This document shows positions 1-9,312 of a stretch of 64,000 nucleotides of DNA, one piece after another. The stretch is from Saccharothrix carnea. Its GTDB lineage: Bacteria > Actinomycetota > Actinomycetes > Mycobacteriales > Pseudonocardiaceae. The stretch spans positions 186,001 through 250,000 of the forward strand of contig NZ_PYAX01000006.1 of the NCBI RefSeq assembly GCF_003014735.1. The letters run 5' to 3'. The translations under genes were made by a program, and so were the position numbers. The first letter of the stretch is position 1. The number at the start of each line of letters is the position of its first letter. Below the pieces are notes generated by a model that ran no database searches, had not been told where the DNA came from, and saw nothing but the letters and a program-made list of their open reading frames with translations.

Positions 1-3000
1 CCGGGGTGTGGTTGTCGAAGGCGCCGTTCTGCGCTTCGGCGACGGTGACCGGGTCGGGGGTGCGGACGTTGCCGTCGCTGTCGAACGTGCCGAAGTCGGG
101 CGGCAGCACGCGGCCGTCCGCCGGTGGCACGTCGACCTCGTGCAGCACGCCCAGGTCGATCAGGCGTTGCACGCTCATCTGGCCCGTGTTCGGGTCCGCG
201 AGGGCGGCGTCGAGGACGGGCTGGAGCTGGCGCGCGCCGCCGTTCTGGTCGAACGCGGGGGCGACCGGCGCCAGCTCGACGGTGAGCGGGGCGTCCAGGA
301 CGTAGACGTGGTAGCCCTTGCCGAGGCTGTCCGGCATGATCGCGCGCTCGCCGAACCCGTACGCCTGGCCGTCCGGGCGCAGCGGGGAGAGGAAGTCGCC
401 GTTCGGGCTGCCGAACCGGTCGAGCACGGTGCCGGCGGGCAGTTCCACGACCACGCGCGGGCCGTCCGCGCCCTGGTTCGGCGGCCAGTCGATGCTGCCG
501 TCCGGCTTGGAGTGGGCGTCGCGGAACGACTGGTAGTCGCCGTACGGGCCGTAGGGCTGGTAGGTCGGCTCGATGAGGGCCGCGGCGCGCTGGTCGTACG
601 TGCCGACCGACTGGTCCGTGGGGCCGGTGCTCTCGTGGACGGAGACGTAGGGGCCGTCGTGCGAGAAGCCCGGCACGACACCCGCGGGCTGGTTCCAGAC
701 GTTCTTCTCGGGGAACGGGTCCGCGCCCGCGCCCGGGTCGGTCTCGGACTTGGTGTCGGTCTGGGTGTCGGCGGGCCACTCGTGGCTGGAGGCCGGGGAG
801 TGCTCGTCACCGGGCTCGCCGACCAGGTCGACCGGCGCCTCGGTGCTGTCGGTGTTGTCCGGGCTGTCGGTGTTGTCCGGTGCGTCCGGACCGTCCGGGG
901 CGGGAGTGACGTCGGTCGGCGTGCTGTCGGGCTTGGGCCCTTCCGCCGCGGGCGCGGGACCATCGGTGGACGGTGCCGGGCTGCTGGTCGGCGGCGTCGG
1001 GCCGTCCCCGCCACGAGCGGCGGGAGCGGGACCGTCCGCGCGGACCGGCGCGGTCGGCGGCGTGGTCGGCGGCGCGGCGGGCCGTGTCGCCGGTTCCGAA
1101 GTACGGGCGGGAGCTGAAGCCTCCGGCCGGGCCGGCGCACCGGTTTGCGGCGCGGGTCCTCCCGGCTGCGGCGCGGGTCCTCCGGACTGCGGCACAGGCC
1201 CACCCGGCTGCGGCCCGAAGCCACCGGGCTGGGGCCCGAAGCCACCGGGCTGGGTCGTGGGCATGGACGTCTGCGGCGGCGCGGTGGACGCGGGGCCGCG
1301 CTGCTCGGGCATCAACACGGGACCGGTGGCCGGCAACGGCTGAACCGGCATGCCGGTCAGCGAACTGGCACTGACCGCGTCTCCCGCACGACCGTGCTGA
1401 TCCCGGCCGGACGACGGCGAGCCGGAAGTCTGAGCTCCGGAAGACGGCGAAGCAGCGGCATCCGGCGCGAACCCGCCGGCCGCCGGCGCGACGGGCCCAC
1501 GCCCACCACCGGCCGCACCACCAGCAGGCGGCGCAGCCCCACCAGCCATCGGAGCCCCGGCAGGAGCACCGCCACCAGGAGCCCCCGCGGCAGGCCCACC
1601 AGCCGCCGGAACCCCACCACCGGCAGGCGCGCCACCGTTCACGGGCGCGGAACCAGACGCAGGCCCACCCGGCGGCACCGCCCCACCGGGCGTGGCACCA
1701 CCGGACACCGGACCACCAGGCACCGAACCACCGGGCGTGGCACCACCGGACACCGAGCCGCCAGGCGCGGCCCCACCAGGCGCGGCTCCGCCAAGCGGCA
1801 TCCCGCCCGCGATCACGCCGCCACCGACAGGCCCACCGGGCACCGCTCCGCCGACAGGCGCACCACCCGGCGTCGACCCACCAACGGCCGGCCCACCAGG
1901 GAGCCCACCACCCGGAACCGCCCCTCCGGGCGTCGAACCACCCGGCGTCGGCCCACCGGGCGTCGAACCACCCGGCAGCGCCCCACCAGGCGTCGAACCA
2001 CCCGGCGTCGGCCCACCGGGCGTCGTTCCGCCAGGCAACGCCCCACCGGTTGTCGCACCGCCCGGCACACCGCTTCCGGGCACACCGCTTCCGGGCACAC
2101 CGCTGCCAGGCATCCCGGCCCCCGGCATACCGGTGCCGGGCGTCGGACCACCAGGCGTCGTTCCGCCGTGCACCGGTCCGCCAGGAGTAGTCCCACCGAA
2201 CGAAGAACCACCCGGCACAGCCCCGCCGGCAGCAGGACCGCCAGGCATCGCACTACCCGGCATGCCACCACCCGGCAGCGCACCGGGCATGCCACCGCCA
2301 GGCCGCATCCCGGGCGCGGCAGCCCCGCCCTGAGGCGTCGCACCAGGAGGCGCCGAGCTCAACCCGTTCGCCGAACCACCCACCGCACCGGGCGCGAACG
2401 CCGACCCGCCGGGAACCGGCCCACCAGCCGGCATCCCACCGGGCATCCGAGCCGCGGAACCACCCGGAGCCGAACTGCCGGCCGCCGGGCCACCGGGAGC
2501 ACCGCTCGGTGTCGAACCGCTCGGTGCCGGACCGCTCGACACCGGACCACCGAGGGCCGGGCCACCGGGAGCCGGGCCGAGCCGGCTGCTGATCGACGCC
2601 CCGGTCCCACCACCGGCGGGTGACGTCGGCACCGAAGCACCGCTGCGCCCACCGGCCGGCGTCCCGCCGAAACCGGAAGGCGCCGGAGCACCACCCGGCG
2701 AAGAACCGCCAGGCGAAGAATCCCCGCCGACCGAAGGCGGCGCACTCACCCTCGGCCCGGGCGCGGGAGGCGCGGCCACCGATGAAGTCCCGGTCGTCCC
2801 CCCGGCCGGCCGGTCCAACCCGGCACGGTTCACCGCGGGCCCACCCGGCGTGGCCCCAGGCCCGCCAGGCACCCCACCAGGCACTCCACCCGGCGCAGGC
2901 CCCACGCTCGGCGGCGCGCTGACCGGCGCACCGGCGTCGACCCGCGGCGGGTCGACGGAGATCCCGTCCTTCGCACCGCCGATCCCACCGGACACCGCAC

Positions 3001-3790
3001 CGGCCGACGCGCCCATCAGCACGTCCCGCGCCGAGATGTCCTGCCCCATCGCGGCCGCCGTGCCCACCGTGGACACCGCGCCCTCGACCGCGCCACGCGT
3101 CGCGCCGACGGCCACCTGCCCCGCCAGCCCGCCACCCTCGAACTTCAGCCCACCCGACACACCGCCGACCAGGCCGGACACCGCACCCGAGACCGCCGCC
3201 TCGGTCGTCTTGCCCCAGTCCCACGACTCACGGTCACCGCGCGCGACCTGCACCGCCTGGATGGCCGCGTCGATGCCGACCGAGATCGCGACCTCCTTGA
3301 GGATCGCGATGATCAGCTGCCGGAACGTGAACTGCACGATCAGCCGCGTCGCCTGCTGCGCGATCGGGATGCCCGCCGTCGACGCGCCGAACGTGCCGAA
3401 CGCCGCGGCGATCAGCGCGGCGATCTCGATCGCCAGCGCGATCAGCGACGCGATGATCGACAGCTTGGTGTACTCCACCTCCAGCGCGGTGTTGTCGCAG
3501 CTCTCCGCCAACTGCTCGCAGATCTTCTGCAACTTCGGCAGGTAGGAGTCGTCGCCCTCGGCGAACTTCTTCCAGTACTCCTCGAACGCCTGGACGGCCT
3601 CGCCGGTCTGGCTCGCGTACACGGTGGACGCCGCGCCGTTGCCCTCGTCGATGACCGACTTCACGCCCTGCGCGGCCGTGCGGTAGGCGTCGGCCATCCG
3701 CCGAAGCGCCGTCTCGTCGCCCTCCGGCCAGCTCTGCCCGACCACGATCGGGAAGAGCCAGGTGACCTCGCTCGGGATCTCGATGCCCAC
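1..3790 (-). CDS. CpnT-like ESX-type polymorphic toxin, C-terminal TNT domain (partial)
   Basis: The frame stays open from a GTG at 3790 (GAGGGG ribosome site 7 nt upstream) to the window edge, at least 1,263 codons. The first ~230 residues resemble the WXG100-like/CpnT N-terminal domain (starts MGIEIPSEVTWLFPIVVG, then helical and hydrophobic stretches). Residues ~300-830 are low-complexity Pro-Gly-Gly repeats, followed by a Pro/Thr/Asp-rich linker. From ~residue 1075 the sequence looks like the tuberculosis necrotizing toxin (TNT) fold: a G-T-V-L-D-R-F-G motif, a YHVY motif and a C-terminal GG-x-x-Q stretch, where TNT enzymes place their key His and Gln. TNT hydrolyses NAD+. By inference this is a secreted NAD+ glycohydrolase exported by a type VII-like route. 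The stop codon and any immunity gene lie outside the window. Fold assignment is by eye. Confidence 0.8.
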   Translation of the reverse strand, partial: MGIEIPSEVTWLFPIVVGQSWPEGDETALRRMADAYRTAAQGVKSVIDEGNGAASTVYASQTGEAVQAFEEYWKKFAEGDDSYLPKLQKICEQLAESCDNTALEVEYTKLSIIASLIALAIEIAALIAAAFGTFGASTAGIPIAQQATRLIVQFTFRQLIIAILKEVAISVGIDAAIQAVQVARGDRESWDWGKTTEAAVSGAVSGLVGGVSGGLKFEGGGLAGQVAVGATRGAVEGAVSTVGTAAAMGQDISARDVLMGASAGAVSGGIGGAKDGISVDPPRVDAGAPVSAPPSVGPAPGGVPGGVPGGPGATPGGPAVNRAGLDRPAGGTTGTSSVAAPPAPGPRVSAPPSVGGDSSPGGSSPGGAPAPSGFGGTPAGGRSGASVPTSPAGGGTGASISSRLGPAPGGPALGGPVSSGPAPSGSTPSGAPGGPAAGSSAPGGSAARMPGGMPAGGPVPGGSAFAPGAVGGSANGLSSAPPGATPQGGAAAPGMRPGGGMPGALPGGGMPGSAMPGGPAAGGAVPGGSSFGGTTPGGPVHGGTTPGGPTPGTGMPGAGMPGSGVPGSGVPGSGVPGGATTGGALPGGTTPGGPTPGGSTPGGALPGGSTPGGPTPGGSTPGGAVPGGGLPGGPAVGGSTPGGAPVGGAVPGGPVGGGVIAGGMPLGGAAPGGAAPGGSVSGGATPGGSVPGGPVSGGATPGGAVPPGGPASGSAPVNGGAPAGGGVPAAGGPAAGAPGGGAPAGAPMAGGAAPPAGGAAGGGRGPVAPAAGGFAPDAAASPSSGAQTSGSPSSGRDQHGRAGDAVSASSLTGMPVQPLPATGPVLMPEQRGPASTAPPQTSMPTTQPGGFGPQPGGFGPQPGGPVPQSGGPAPQPGGPAPQTGAPARPEASAPARTSEPATRPAAPPTTPPTAPVRADGPAPAARGGDGPTPPTSSPAPSTDGPAPAAEGPKPDSTPTDVTPAPDGPDAPDNTDSPDNTDSTEAPVDLVGEPGDEHSPASSHEWPADTQTDTKSETDPGAGADPFPEKNVWNQPAGVVPGFSHDGPYVSVHESTGPTDQSVGTYDQRAAALIEPTYQPYGPYGDYQSFRDAHSKPDGSIDWPPNQGADGPRVVVELPAGTVLDRFGSPNGDFLSPLRPDGQAYGFGERAIMPDSLGKGYHVYVLDAPLTVELAPVAPAFDQNGGARQLQPVLDAALADPNTGQMSVQRLIDLGVLHEVDVPPADGRVLPPDFGTFDSDGNVRTPDPVTVAEAQNGAFDNHTP

Positions 3791-3801
3791 CGCAGTGCCC
3801 C

Positions 3802-4113
3802 TCAGTAAGTCCGGGAGATCCCGGTCGCGTTGCCCTGGTCGGAACCCTCGTAGGCATCGGCGGTCTGGTCCACGCCGGTGCGGATGTCGGCAAGGGCCTT
3901 GGCGAGGTTGCCGAAGGCCTCCAACGTGGCCTGCGAGTTCGGCACGTACTGCTTGGCGAACGCCTGCCCGGACTCGTCACCGCCCCAGCACTGCCCCTCG
4001 GCCTGCAACGCCGAGTTCAACGACTGCAGCACGGCGCTCAGCGAGTCACCGGCCGCACCGAACTGGCCCGCGCCGCGGCGCAGACCGGACACGCTGACAT
4101 CGAACCCGCTCAC
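3802..4113 (-). CDS. WXG100/ESX-secretion-associated small protein
   Basis: Encodes 103 aa, mostly helical, with a W-G turn (QCWGGDESG, about residue 43) between two predicted helices, as in WXG100-family and ESX-associated proteins. It contains the motif SGFDVSVSGLRRGAGQF near the start. The GTG start overlaps the stop of the upstream YbaB-like gene (GTGA), and its own stop lies 11 nt before the toxin start, so the three genes should be translated from one message. By analogy with the esxE/esxF genes next to M. tuberculosis cpnT, it probably partners the large toxin during export. The partnership is inferred from position. Confidence 0.75.
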   Translation of the reverse strand: MSGFDVSVSGLRRGAGQFGAAGDSLSAVLQSLNSALQAEGQCWGGDESGQAFAKQYVPNSQATLEAFGNLAKALADIRTGVDQTADAYEGSDQGNATGISRTY

Positions 4114-4613
4114 CAGCCACTCCTGTCCATGATGCTGTCGCCGTCGTCATCGTCGGATCGCGGCGCGGGCCGGCGCGGTTGCGTCGACGGCTGCGGCACG
4201 ACGGGCGGCTGGGGGATGAGGTCGGCCAGTGACGGCACCCCGGGCAGCATCTCCGACAGGTCGACGCTCGCGCCCCGCTGCGCGGGCGCCAGCACCTCGT
4301 TCAGCTCGGTCCGGGCCTTGGCCACGGCCTGCCGCACGGTCTCGGTGGCGAGTCTGGCCAGCTTGTCCGGGGTGGTGCGCTCGAACGCGTTCGCGGAGAA
4401 CTCCAGCGACGTCAACGCGCCGGCGGAGTCGACGGTGGCGCGCACGGCACCGTCCTTGGACACCGCGGTCGCGGTGATCGCCATGGCCTGCGCCTGCGTC
4501 TCGCGCAGCTCGTCGGTCTTCTTGCGCAGCTCGGCCAGGAGGGAGTCGACCTGCTCGCGCATGGCCGCGTTCCGCGCCTCCAGCTCGGCCCGGCGTCCTG
4601 TCGGATCGGTCAC
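4110..4613 (-). CDS. YbaB/EbfC-family nucleoid-associated-like protein
   Basis: A 167-aa protein starting at GTG 4613, with GAGGGG 6 nt upstream. Residues ~5-45 form a charged coiled coil (AELEARNAAMREQVDSLLAEL), followed by the small YbaB core (SKDGAVRATVDSAGALTSLEF), then a Pro-rich acidic tail. YbaB/EbfC proteins dimerise and bind DNA. In actinobacteria, members with extra tails are often the first gene of WXG100/toxin loci, and this one is first in the three-gene operon. Whether it binds DNA or acts as a secretion accessory cannot be told from sequence. Confidence 0.75.
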   Translation of the reverse strand: MTDPTGRRAELEARNAAMREQVDSLLAELRKKTDELRETQAQAMAITATAVSKDGAVRATVDSAGALTSLEFSANAFERTTPDKLARLATETVRQAVAKARTELNEVLAPAQRGASVDLSEMLPGVPSLADLIPQPPVVPQPSTQPRRPAPRSDDDDGDSIMDRSGW

Positions 4614-4722
4614 AGCGGTCCCCTCGTGAGCGCTCTCCAGAGGTGCTGACGCTAACCGAGGCCGCCGGGTTCCCGCGGATATTCGGCATCGCGTTGTCGG
4701 TGCGGGCGGGCAGAGTGTCACC

Positions 4723-5922
4723 GTGCTCCGTCCGTACCGGGAACTCGCCGCGATACCCCACCTGCCCGGGCTGCTGCTGTGGTCCATGATCGGCCGCATC
4801 CACCTGCCGGGTACGCCGTTGGCGGTGTCGTTCCTGATAGCCGGGTGGACGGGGTCGTACGCGTTGGCCGGCGTGGTCGGCGGCGCGTTGACGCTGGGCA
4901 TGGGCGTGGCGGGGCCGCTGCGGGGCCGTGCCGCGGACCGGAGCCCGGCCGGGCGGTTGCTGCTGGTCACCTCGTCGGGCTACGGGGTGGGCATCGCGGT
5001 GCTGGGCGTGCTGCCCGCGGTCACGCCGAGCGCGGCGTGGCCGTTGGCGGTGGTGGTGGCGTTCCTGACCGGGCTGTCCACGCCGCCGGTGACGGCGATG
5101 AGCCGGGCGAGCTTCCCCCGGCTGACCACGGGACCCGCCGTGTTCACCGTCGAGGCGTCCATGCAGGAGGTCATGTACATCGTCGGTCCCGCGTTGGCGG
5201 CGACCGTGGTGGCGGTGTGGAACGCGCAGGTCGCGCTGTGGCTGTGCGGTGCGCTGGCGGTGTTCGGTGCGCTGGGCTTCGGTGGGGCGCTGCGGCGGGC
5301 GGGGCTGGACCGGCCGGTGGCGCGCGAGGTCGAGCGCGGTGGACGGACGCTGCTGCGCGACGGTTCGCTGGTGCTGGCGTTGCTGACGGCGCTGTTCATG
5401 GTGGCGTCGCTGGTGTCGATCGACATGGTGATCATCGGCTGGGCGCGTGACCTGGGCAGACCCGCGATGGCCGGTGTGCTGACGGCGGTGTGGGGCATCG
5501 GCTCCGTGGTTGGCGGGCTGATCGCGGGCGGGCTCGCCGGGCAGGCTCGGTTCACCCGGCGGATGCTGTTGATGGCGTTGGGCGTCGCACCGCTGGTCCT
5601 GGTGCTGCCGCCCGTGCTCGACCCGTCGTCGGCGTGGTTGATCGGCGTGGTGCTGGGGGTGGGCGGAATGGCGATCGCGCCCGCCATCGCGGCGAACAAC
5701 CAGCGGATCAGCGGGCTCGCGCCGGACGAGCGCAAGGCCGAGGCGTTCGGCTGGATGGGCACGTTCACCACGGCGGGCTCGGCGTTGGCGCTGCCGGTCG
5801 CCGGGGCGCTGCTCGACCACTTCGGGCCGGCGGCGGCGGCCGGGGCGAGCACGACGGCGGCACTGGTCGGCGCGGTGCTGGCGAGCCGGGTGCGCGACCG
5901 GAAGGCCGTGCCCGTTGGGTGA
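4723..5922 (+). CDS. MFS transporter
   Basis: A 399-aa integral membrane protein with about 12 hydrophobic segments in two halves separated by a charged central loop (RRAGLDRPVAREVERGGR, about residue 200). An MFS-like loop (GPLRGRAADRSPAGR) follows segment 2. It is an efflux-type major facilitator of unknown substrate. It is divergent from the toxin operon and overlaps the next transporter by 8 nt, so the two are probably co-expressed. No strong ribosome site is visible before the GTG start. Confidence 0.8.
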   Translation: MLRPYRELAAIPHLPGLLLWSMIGRIHLPGTPLAVSFLIAGWTGSYALAGVVGGALTLGMGVAGPLRGRAADRSPAGRLLLVTSSGYGVGIAVLGVLPAVTPSAAWPLAVVVAFLTGLSTPPVTAMSRASFPRLTTGPAVFTVEASMQEVMYIVGPALAATVVAVWNAQVALWLCGALAVFGALGFGGALRRAGLDRPVAREVERGGRTLLRDGSLVLALLTALFMVASLVSIDMVIIGWARDLGRPAMAGVLTAVWGIGSVVGGLIAGGLAGQARFTRRMLLMALGVAPLVLVLPPVLDPSSAWLIGVVLGVGGMAIAPAIAANNQRISGLAPDERKAEAFGWMGTFTTAGSALALPVAGALLDHFGPAAAAGASTTAALVGAVLASRVRDRKAVPVG

Positions 5923-6847
5923 CCGGGTTCGGCTGATCGGCGCGGTGCTCGCGTTCGCGGGCGGGGTGCTCCTGGCGGTCCAGGGCCGGTTGAACGGCGA
6001 GCTGGGGCACGTGTTCGGCGACGGGTTCCTGGCCGCGCTGGTGTCGTTCGGCGGCGGGTTCGCGCTGTTGCTGCTGGGTGTGCCGACGACGGTCGCCGGG
6101 CGGGCCGGGCTGGGACGGCTGCGGTCGTCGCTGCGCGCCGGGCGGATCCGCTGGTGGCAGTGCGCCGGCGGGGCGTGCGGCGCGTTCTTCGTGTCCACGC
6201 AGGGGTTGACGGTCGCGGCGCTGGGCGTGGCGGTGTTCACCGTGGCGGCGGTGGGCGCGCAGGCGGTGGGCAGCCTGCTGGTGGACCGGGCGGGCGTCGG
6301 TCCGGCCGGGCGGGTGGCGTTGACGGGGCCGCGGGTGGCCGGTGCGGCGCTGGCCGTGGTGGCGGTCGCGGTGGCGGTGTCGGACGAGGCCGGTGAGGCG
6401 TCCTCGTTGTGGTTGGCGCTGCTGCCCGCGCTGGGCGGGTTCGGCCTGGGCTGGCAGCAGGCGGTGAACGGGCTGGTGCGCGAGGCGGCGCAGAGCACCC
6501 GCGTGACCACGTTGGTCAACTTCGGCACCGGGACGGCGGTGCTGCTCGTCGTGTGCGCGGTCGACGTGGCGGTGCGGGGGCTGCCCGAGGCCGCGCCGAC
6601 CGAGCCGTGGTTCTACGCGGGCGGCGCGACCGGGATCTTCACCATCGGCTCGGCCGTGCTCGCGGTGCGGTGGCTCGGCGTGCTGCTGGTCGGGCTGTGC
6701 CAGGTCGCCGGGCAGCTCGTCGGCGCGCTCGCGGTGGACGTCCTCGCTCCCGCCGCAGGTGAGCAGGTGTCCGTGCTCGCGTTGGTCGGCACGGCGTTGA
6801 CGCTGCTCGCGGTGGTGGTCGCCGCGTTGCCCGGTCGGCGTGGATGA
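5915..6847 (+). CDS. DMT-superfamily (YdcZ/DUF606-like) transporter
   Basis: A 310-aa protein with about ten hydrophobic helices and an internal duplication typical of drug/metabolite transporters. The N-terminus ([23 protein letters not shown]) fits the YdcZ/DUF606 group. The start is a TTG inside the end of the upstream MFS gene, and no better start is available before the first helix. It ends just before folD. Substrate unknown. Confidence 0.75.
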   Translation: MGDRVRLIGAVLAFAGGVLLAVQGRLNGELGHVFGDGFLAALVSFGGGFALLLLGVPTTVAGRAGLGRLRSSLRAGRIRWWQCAGGACGAFFVSTQGLTVAALGVAVFTVAAVGAQAVGSLLVDRAGVGPAGRVALTGPRVAGAALAVVAVAVAVSDEAGEASSLWLALLPALGGFGLGWQQAVNGLVREAAQSTRVTTLVNFGTGTAVLLVVCAVDVAVRGLPEAAPTEPWFYAGGATGIFTIGSAVLAVRWLGVLLVGLCQVAGQLVGALAVDVLAPAAGEQVSVLALVGTALTLLAVVVAALPGRRG

Positions 6848-6860
6848 GAGGATGAGGCAC

Positions 6861-7709
6861 GTGACTGCGACGATCCTCAACGGCAGGGCCACCCGGGACG
6901 CGATCTTCGAAGACCTGCGGGCGCGGGTCGGCGCGTTGCGCGAGCGGGGGGTGACGCCGGGGCTGGCCACCGTGCTGGTCGGCGACGACCCGGGCTCGCA
7001 CTCGTACGTGCGGGGCAAGCACCTGGCGTGCGAGAAGGTCGGCATCACGTCGATCCGCCGCGACCTGCCCGCGGACATCACGCAGGCGCAGCTGGAAGAG
7101 GTCATCGACGAGCTGAACGCCGATCCGGCGTGCACCGCGTACATCGTGCAGCTGCCGCTGCCGGGGCACCTCGACCCGAACCCGATCCTGGAGCGCATCG
7201 ACCCGTGCAAGGACGGTGACGGGCTGCACCCCGTCAACCTGGGCAAGCTGGTCCTCGGCGACGAGGCGCCGCTGCCCGCCACCCCGCGCGGCGTGGTGGA
7301 ACTGCTGCGGCGCTACGACGTGCCGCTGTCCGGGGCGAACGTCACCGTCGTCGGTCGCGGCGTGACGGTCGGCCGTCCGATCGGGCTGCTGCTGACCAGG
7401 CGTTCCGAGAACGCCACCGTGACGTTGTGCCACACCGGCACCAAGGACCTGGCCGCCGAGGTTCGCCGGGCGGACATCGTGGTGGCGGGTGCCGGCAGCC
7501 CCGGCCTGATCACCGCGGACATGGTCAAGCCCGGTGCCGCCGTGGTCGACGTCGGCATCACGCGCACCGAAGCCGGCCTGGTGGGCGACGTTCACCCGGA
7601 CGTGGCCGAGGTGGCGGGTTTCCTCGCGCCGATCCCGGGTGGCGCGGGTCCGATGACCATTGCCATGCTGCTGACCAACACGGTCGAGGCAGCCGAGCGC
7701 ACGGCCTGA
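6861..7709 (+). CDS. folD: Bifunctional methylenetetrahydrofolate dehydrogenase/cyclohydrolase
   Basis: Interconverts 5,10-methylene-, 5,10-methenyl- and 10-formyl-tetrahydrofolate in the cytosol, supplying one-carbon units to PurN and PurH (both encoded in this window). The 282-aa length matches actinobacterial FolD. Visible signatures are the substrate-site segment [14 protein letters not shown] with its catalytic Lys, the YIVQLPLP motif, and the NADP-binding [20 protein letters not shown] 6861 is preferred over an in-frame GTG at 6840 because AGGATGAGG sits just upstream and it gives the family's usual N-terminus. Confidence 0.97.
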   Translation: MTATILNGRATRDAIFEDLRARVGALRERGVTPGLATVLVGDDPGSHSYVRGKHLACEKVGITSIRRDLPADITQAQLEEVIDELNADPACTAYIVQLPLPGHLDPNPILERIDPCKDGDGLHPVNLGKLVLGDEAPLPATPRGVVELLRRYDVPLSGANVTVVGRGVTVGRPIGLLLTRRSENATVTLCHTGTKDLAAEVRRADIVVAGAGSPGLITADMVKPGAAVVDVGITRTEAGLVGDVHPDVAEVAGFLAPIPGGAGPMTIAMLLTNTVEAAERTA

Positions 7710-7719
7710 GGCGGAAGCG

Positions 7720-8022
7720 GTGGAGTTGTTGCCGGAACAGCGCTGGCGGTCCGCGGCGGGCAAGCACCTGCCGTTCGCGCTGGTGCTCGTGGTGGTCGGC
7801 CTGGGCCTGCTCCGAATCGTGCAGTACCACTGGCGGCAGGGCGCGGTGCTGATCGGCGTCGCGCTGCTCATCGCGGCGATCCTGCGCGTCCTGGTGACCG
7901 ACGAGCAGGCGGGCCTGATCGCCATCCGGAGTCGCAGCGTGGACGCGCTGCTGTACTCCGGCCTGGGCTTCGCCGTGATCTTCGTGGCGATGACCATCAT
8001 CGGCGGCCCGCTGGACCGCTGA
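7720..8022 (+). CDS. DUF3017 small membrane protein
   Basis: A 100-aa protein with three hydrophobic helices (about residues 18-30, 40-57 and 78-94), a basic N-terminus and no catalytic motif. DUF3017 proteins are regularly found directly downstream of folD in actinobacteria; here the gap is 10 nt. The 3' end overlaps the convergent TetR gene by 26 nt. Function unknown. Confidence 0.8.
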   Translation: MELLPEQRWRSAAGKHLPFALVLVVVGLGLLRIVQYHWRQGAVLIGVALLIAAILRVLVTDEQAGLIAIRSRSVDALLYSGLGFAVIFVAMTIIGGPLDR

Positions 8023-8584
8023 CCTGCGTGCGCTCGACCAGTGCCGTGATGACCTCCGTCATCTCCTCCTCCGGCAGCACGTCGGGCAGCGTCAGGTGCT
8101 CCACCATCAGGCCGCTCATGGCCAGGTAGAGCGACACCACCGTGGTGCGGTCGCCGGGCAGGCCCGCGTCCAGGTGGAAGCGGACGTTCTGCTCCAGGTT
8201 CTCACTGATCGTCCTGGTCAGTGCGGCCTGGAGCTCGGGACGTCTGGTGGCCTCCAGCCTCAGCTCCAGCAGCGCCAGGTAACCCGTCCGGTCGACCTGG
8301 AGGCGGGTCAACAGCTCCTGGAGCAGCCGCACCACGAGGCTCTTGTCCGGCGGCGCGGCCATCGTCTCCGCCAACCGCTCGGCGTCCGGCGAAACCCGGA
8401 CGTGGATGTACTCACCGACCTGTCGCAGCAGGTCGTCGCGGCTGGTGAAGTAGTTCGACGCGGTGCCGTTGGGCACTCCCGCCTCCTGGTCCACGGCGCG
8501 GAACGTCAAACCACGCGCCCCCTCCCGCGCCAACACCTCGACCGCCGCATCGACCAGCGCGGTACGCCTGTTCGGGTTACGCAC
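7997..8584 (-). CDS. TetR-family transcriptional regulator
   Basis: A 195-aa protein with an N-terminal helix-turn-helix (LTFRAVDQEAGVPNGTASNYF, about residues 25-45) and a helical ligand domain. GTG 8584 is chosen because GGAGGG lies 6 nt upstream; an ATG 33 nt earlier has no comparable site. It is divergent from the reductase-like gene at 8663 and probably controls it and itself through the 78-bp spacer. Ligand unknown. Confidence 0.85.
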   Translation of the reverse strand: MRNPNRRTALVDAAVEVLAREGARGLTFRAVDQEAGVPNGTASNYFTSRDDLLRQVGEYIHVRVSPDAERLAETMAAPPDKSLVVRLLQELLTRLQVDRTGYLALLELRLEATRRPELQAALTRTISENLEQNVRFHLDAGLPGDRTTVVSLYLAMSGLMVEHLTLPDVLPEEEMTEVITALVERTQVSGPAGRR

Positions 8585-8662
8585 CAAGATCCCTCCCTTG
8601 ACAACCACTGCGGCCATAGTACTACAGTCAAAGTGGTAACCAACCTCCCGGAGGAGATCGAC
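8585..8662. promoter_or_regulatory. Divergent TetR/reductase promoter region
   Basis: This 78-bp spacer holds a plus-strand TTGACA at 8598-8603, a minus-strand TTGACT at 8626-8631, and a small palindrome TAGTACTA (8617-8624) between them. This arrangement suits a repressor sitting over overlapping divergent promoters. The -10 boxes are weak matches, so exact promoters are uncertain. Confidence 0.4.
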
Positions 8663-9226
8663 ATGCGAACCCTGTCCTACTTCGTCGCCACCTCGCTCGA
8701 CGGCTTCATCGCGGACCCGAAGGGCGGCTTCGGCGACTTCCTCTTCGAAGGCGACCACATGACCGCCCTGATCGAGGAGTACCCGGACACCCTGCCCGCG
8801 CAGCTGCGCGAGGCGATGGGCATCGACACCCCGAACAAGACCTTCGACACGATCCTGATGGGTCGCGCCACCTATCAAGTCCCAGGCGGCCTGCCGAGCC
8901 CTTATCCACATCTGCGCCAGTACGTCGCCTCCACCAGGCTGAGCACCACCCCGGACGACGTCGAGGTGATCACCGACCCACTGACCAAGGTCCGCGAACT
9001 GAAGGAAGAGCAGGGCCTGGGCATCTGGCTGTGCGGCGGGGGCAGGCTGGCCGCCACCCTTCTACCCGAGATCGACGAACTGGTCCTGAAAATCCACCCG
9101 ATCGTCCTGGGCAAAGGTATCCCCCTCTTCGCCGGCGACTTCCCCACCACCCGCTTCGCCAAAGCCACCACGAGAATCTTCGACTCCGGCGTCCTCTTCA
9201 CCACCTACACCAAAGCCAACCCCTAA
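8663..9226 (+). CDS. Dihydrofolate reductase/RibD C-terminal-like protein
   Basis: A 187-aa protein starting at ATG 8663 behind GGAGGAG. It begins LSYFVATSLDGFIADPKGGF, the hallmark of the DHFR/RibD-C family, and has the NADPH-binding stretch LGIWLCGGGRLAATLLPEIDE followed by LVLKIHPIVLGKGIPLF. It is likely an NAD(P)H-dependent reductase; the natural substrate is not predictable. Control by the divergent TetR is likely. Confidence 0.85.
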   Translation: MRTLSYFVATSLDGFIADPKGGFGDFLFEGDHMTALIEEYPDTLPAQLREAMGIDTPNKTFDTILMGRATYQVPGGLPSPYPHLRQYVASTRLSTTPDDVEVITDPLTKVRELKEEQGLGIWLCGGGRLAATLLPEIDELVLKIHPIVLGKGIPLFAGDFPTTRFAKATTRIFDSGVLFTTYTKANP

Positions 9227-9312
9227 CCCATGCCATCACCAAACCCGCCCGCCCTCCGTGGCCACCAAGCCCACCGTGCCCACAACGGACCCGCAGCCAG
9301 CCCACCGAGGCC

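Noticed and set aside
1145-2623. A 492-codon plus-strand frame of Arg/Thr-Gly repeats
   Set aside because: It is the antisense reading of the toxin's Pro-Gly repeat region; repetitive coding DNA gives long open frames on both strands.
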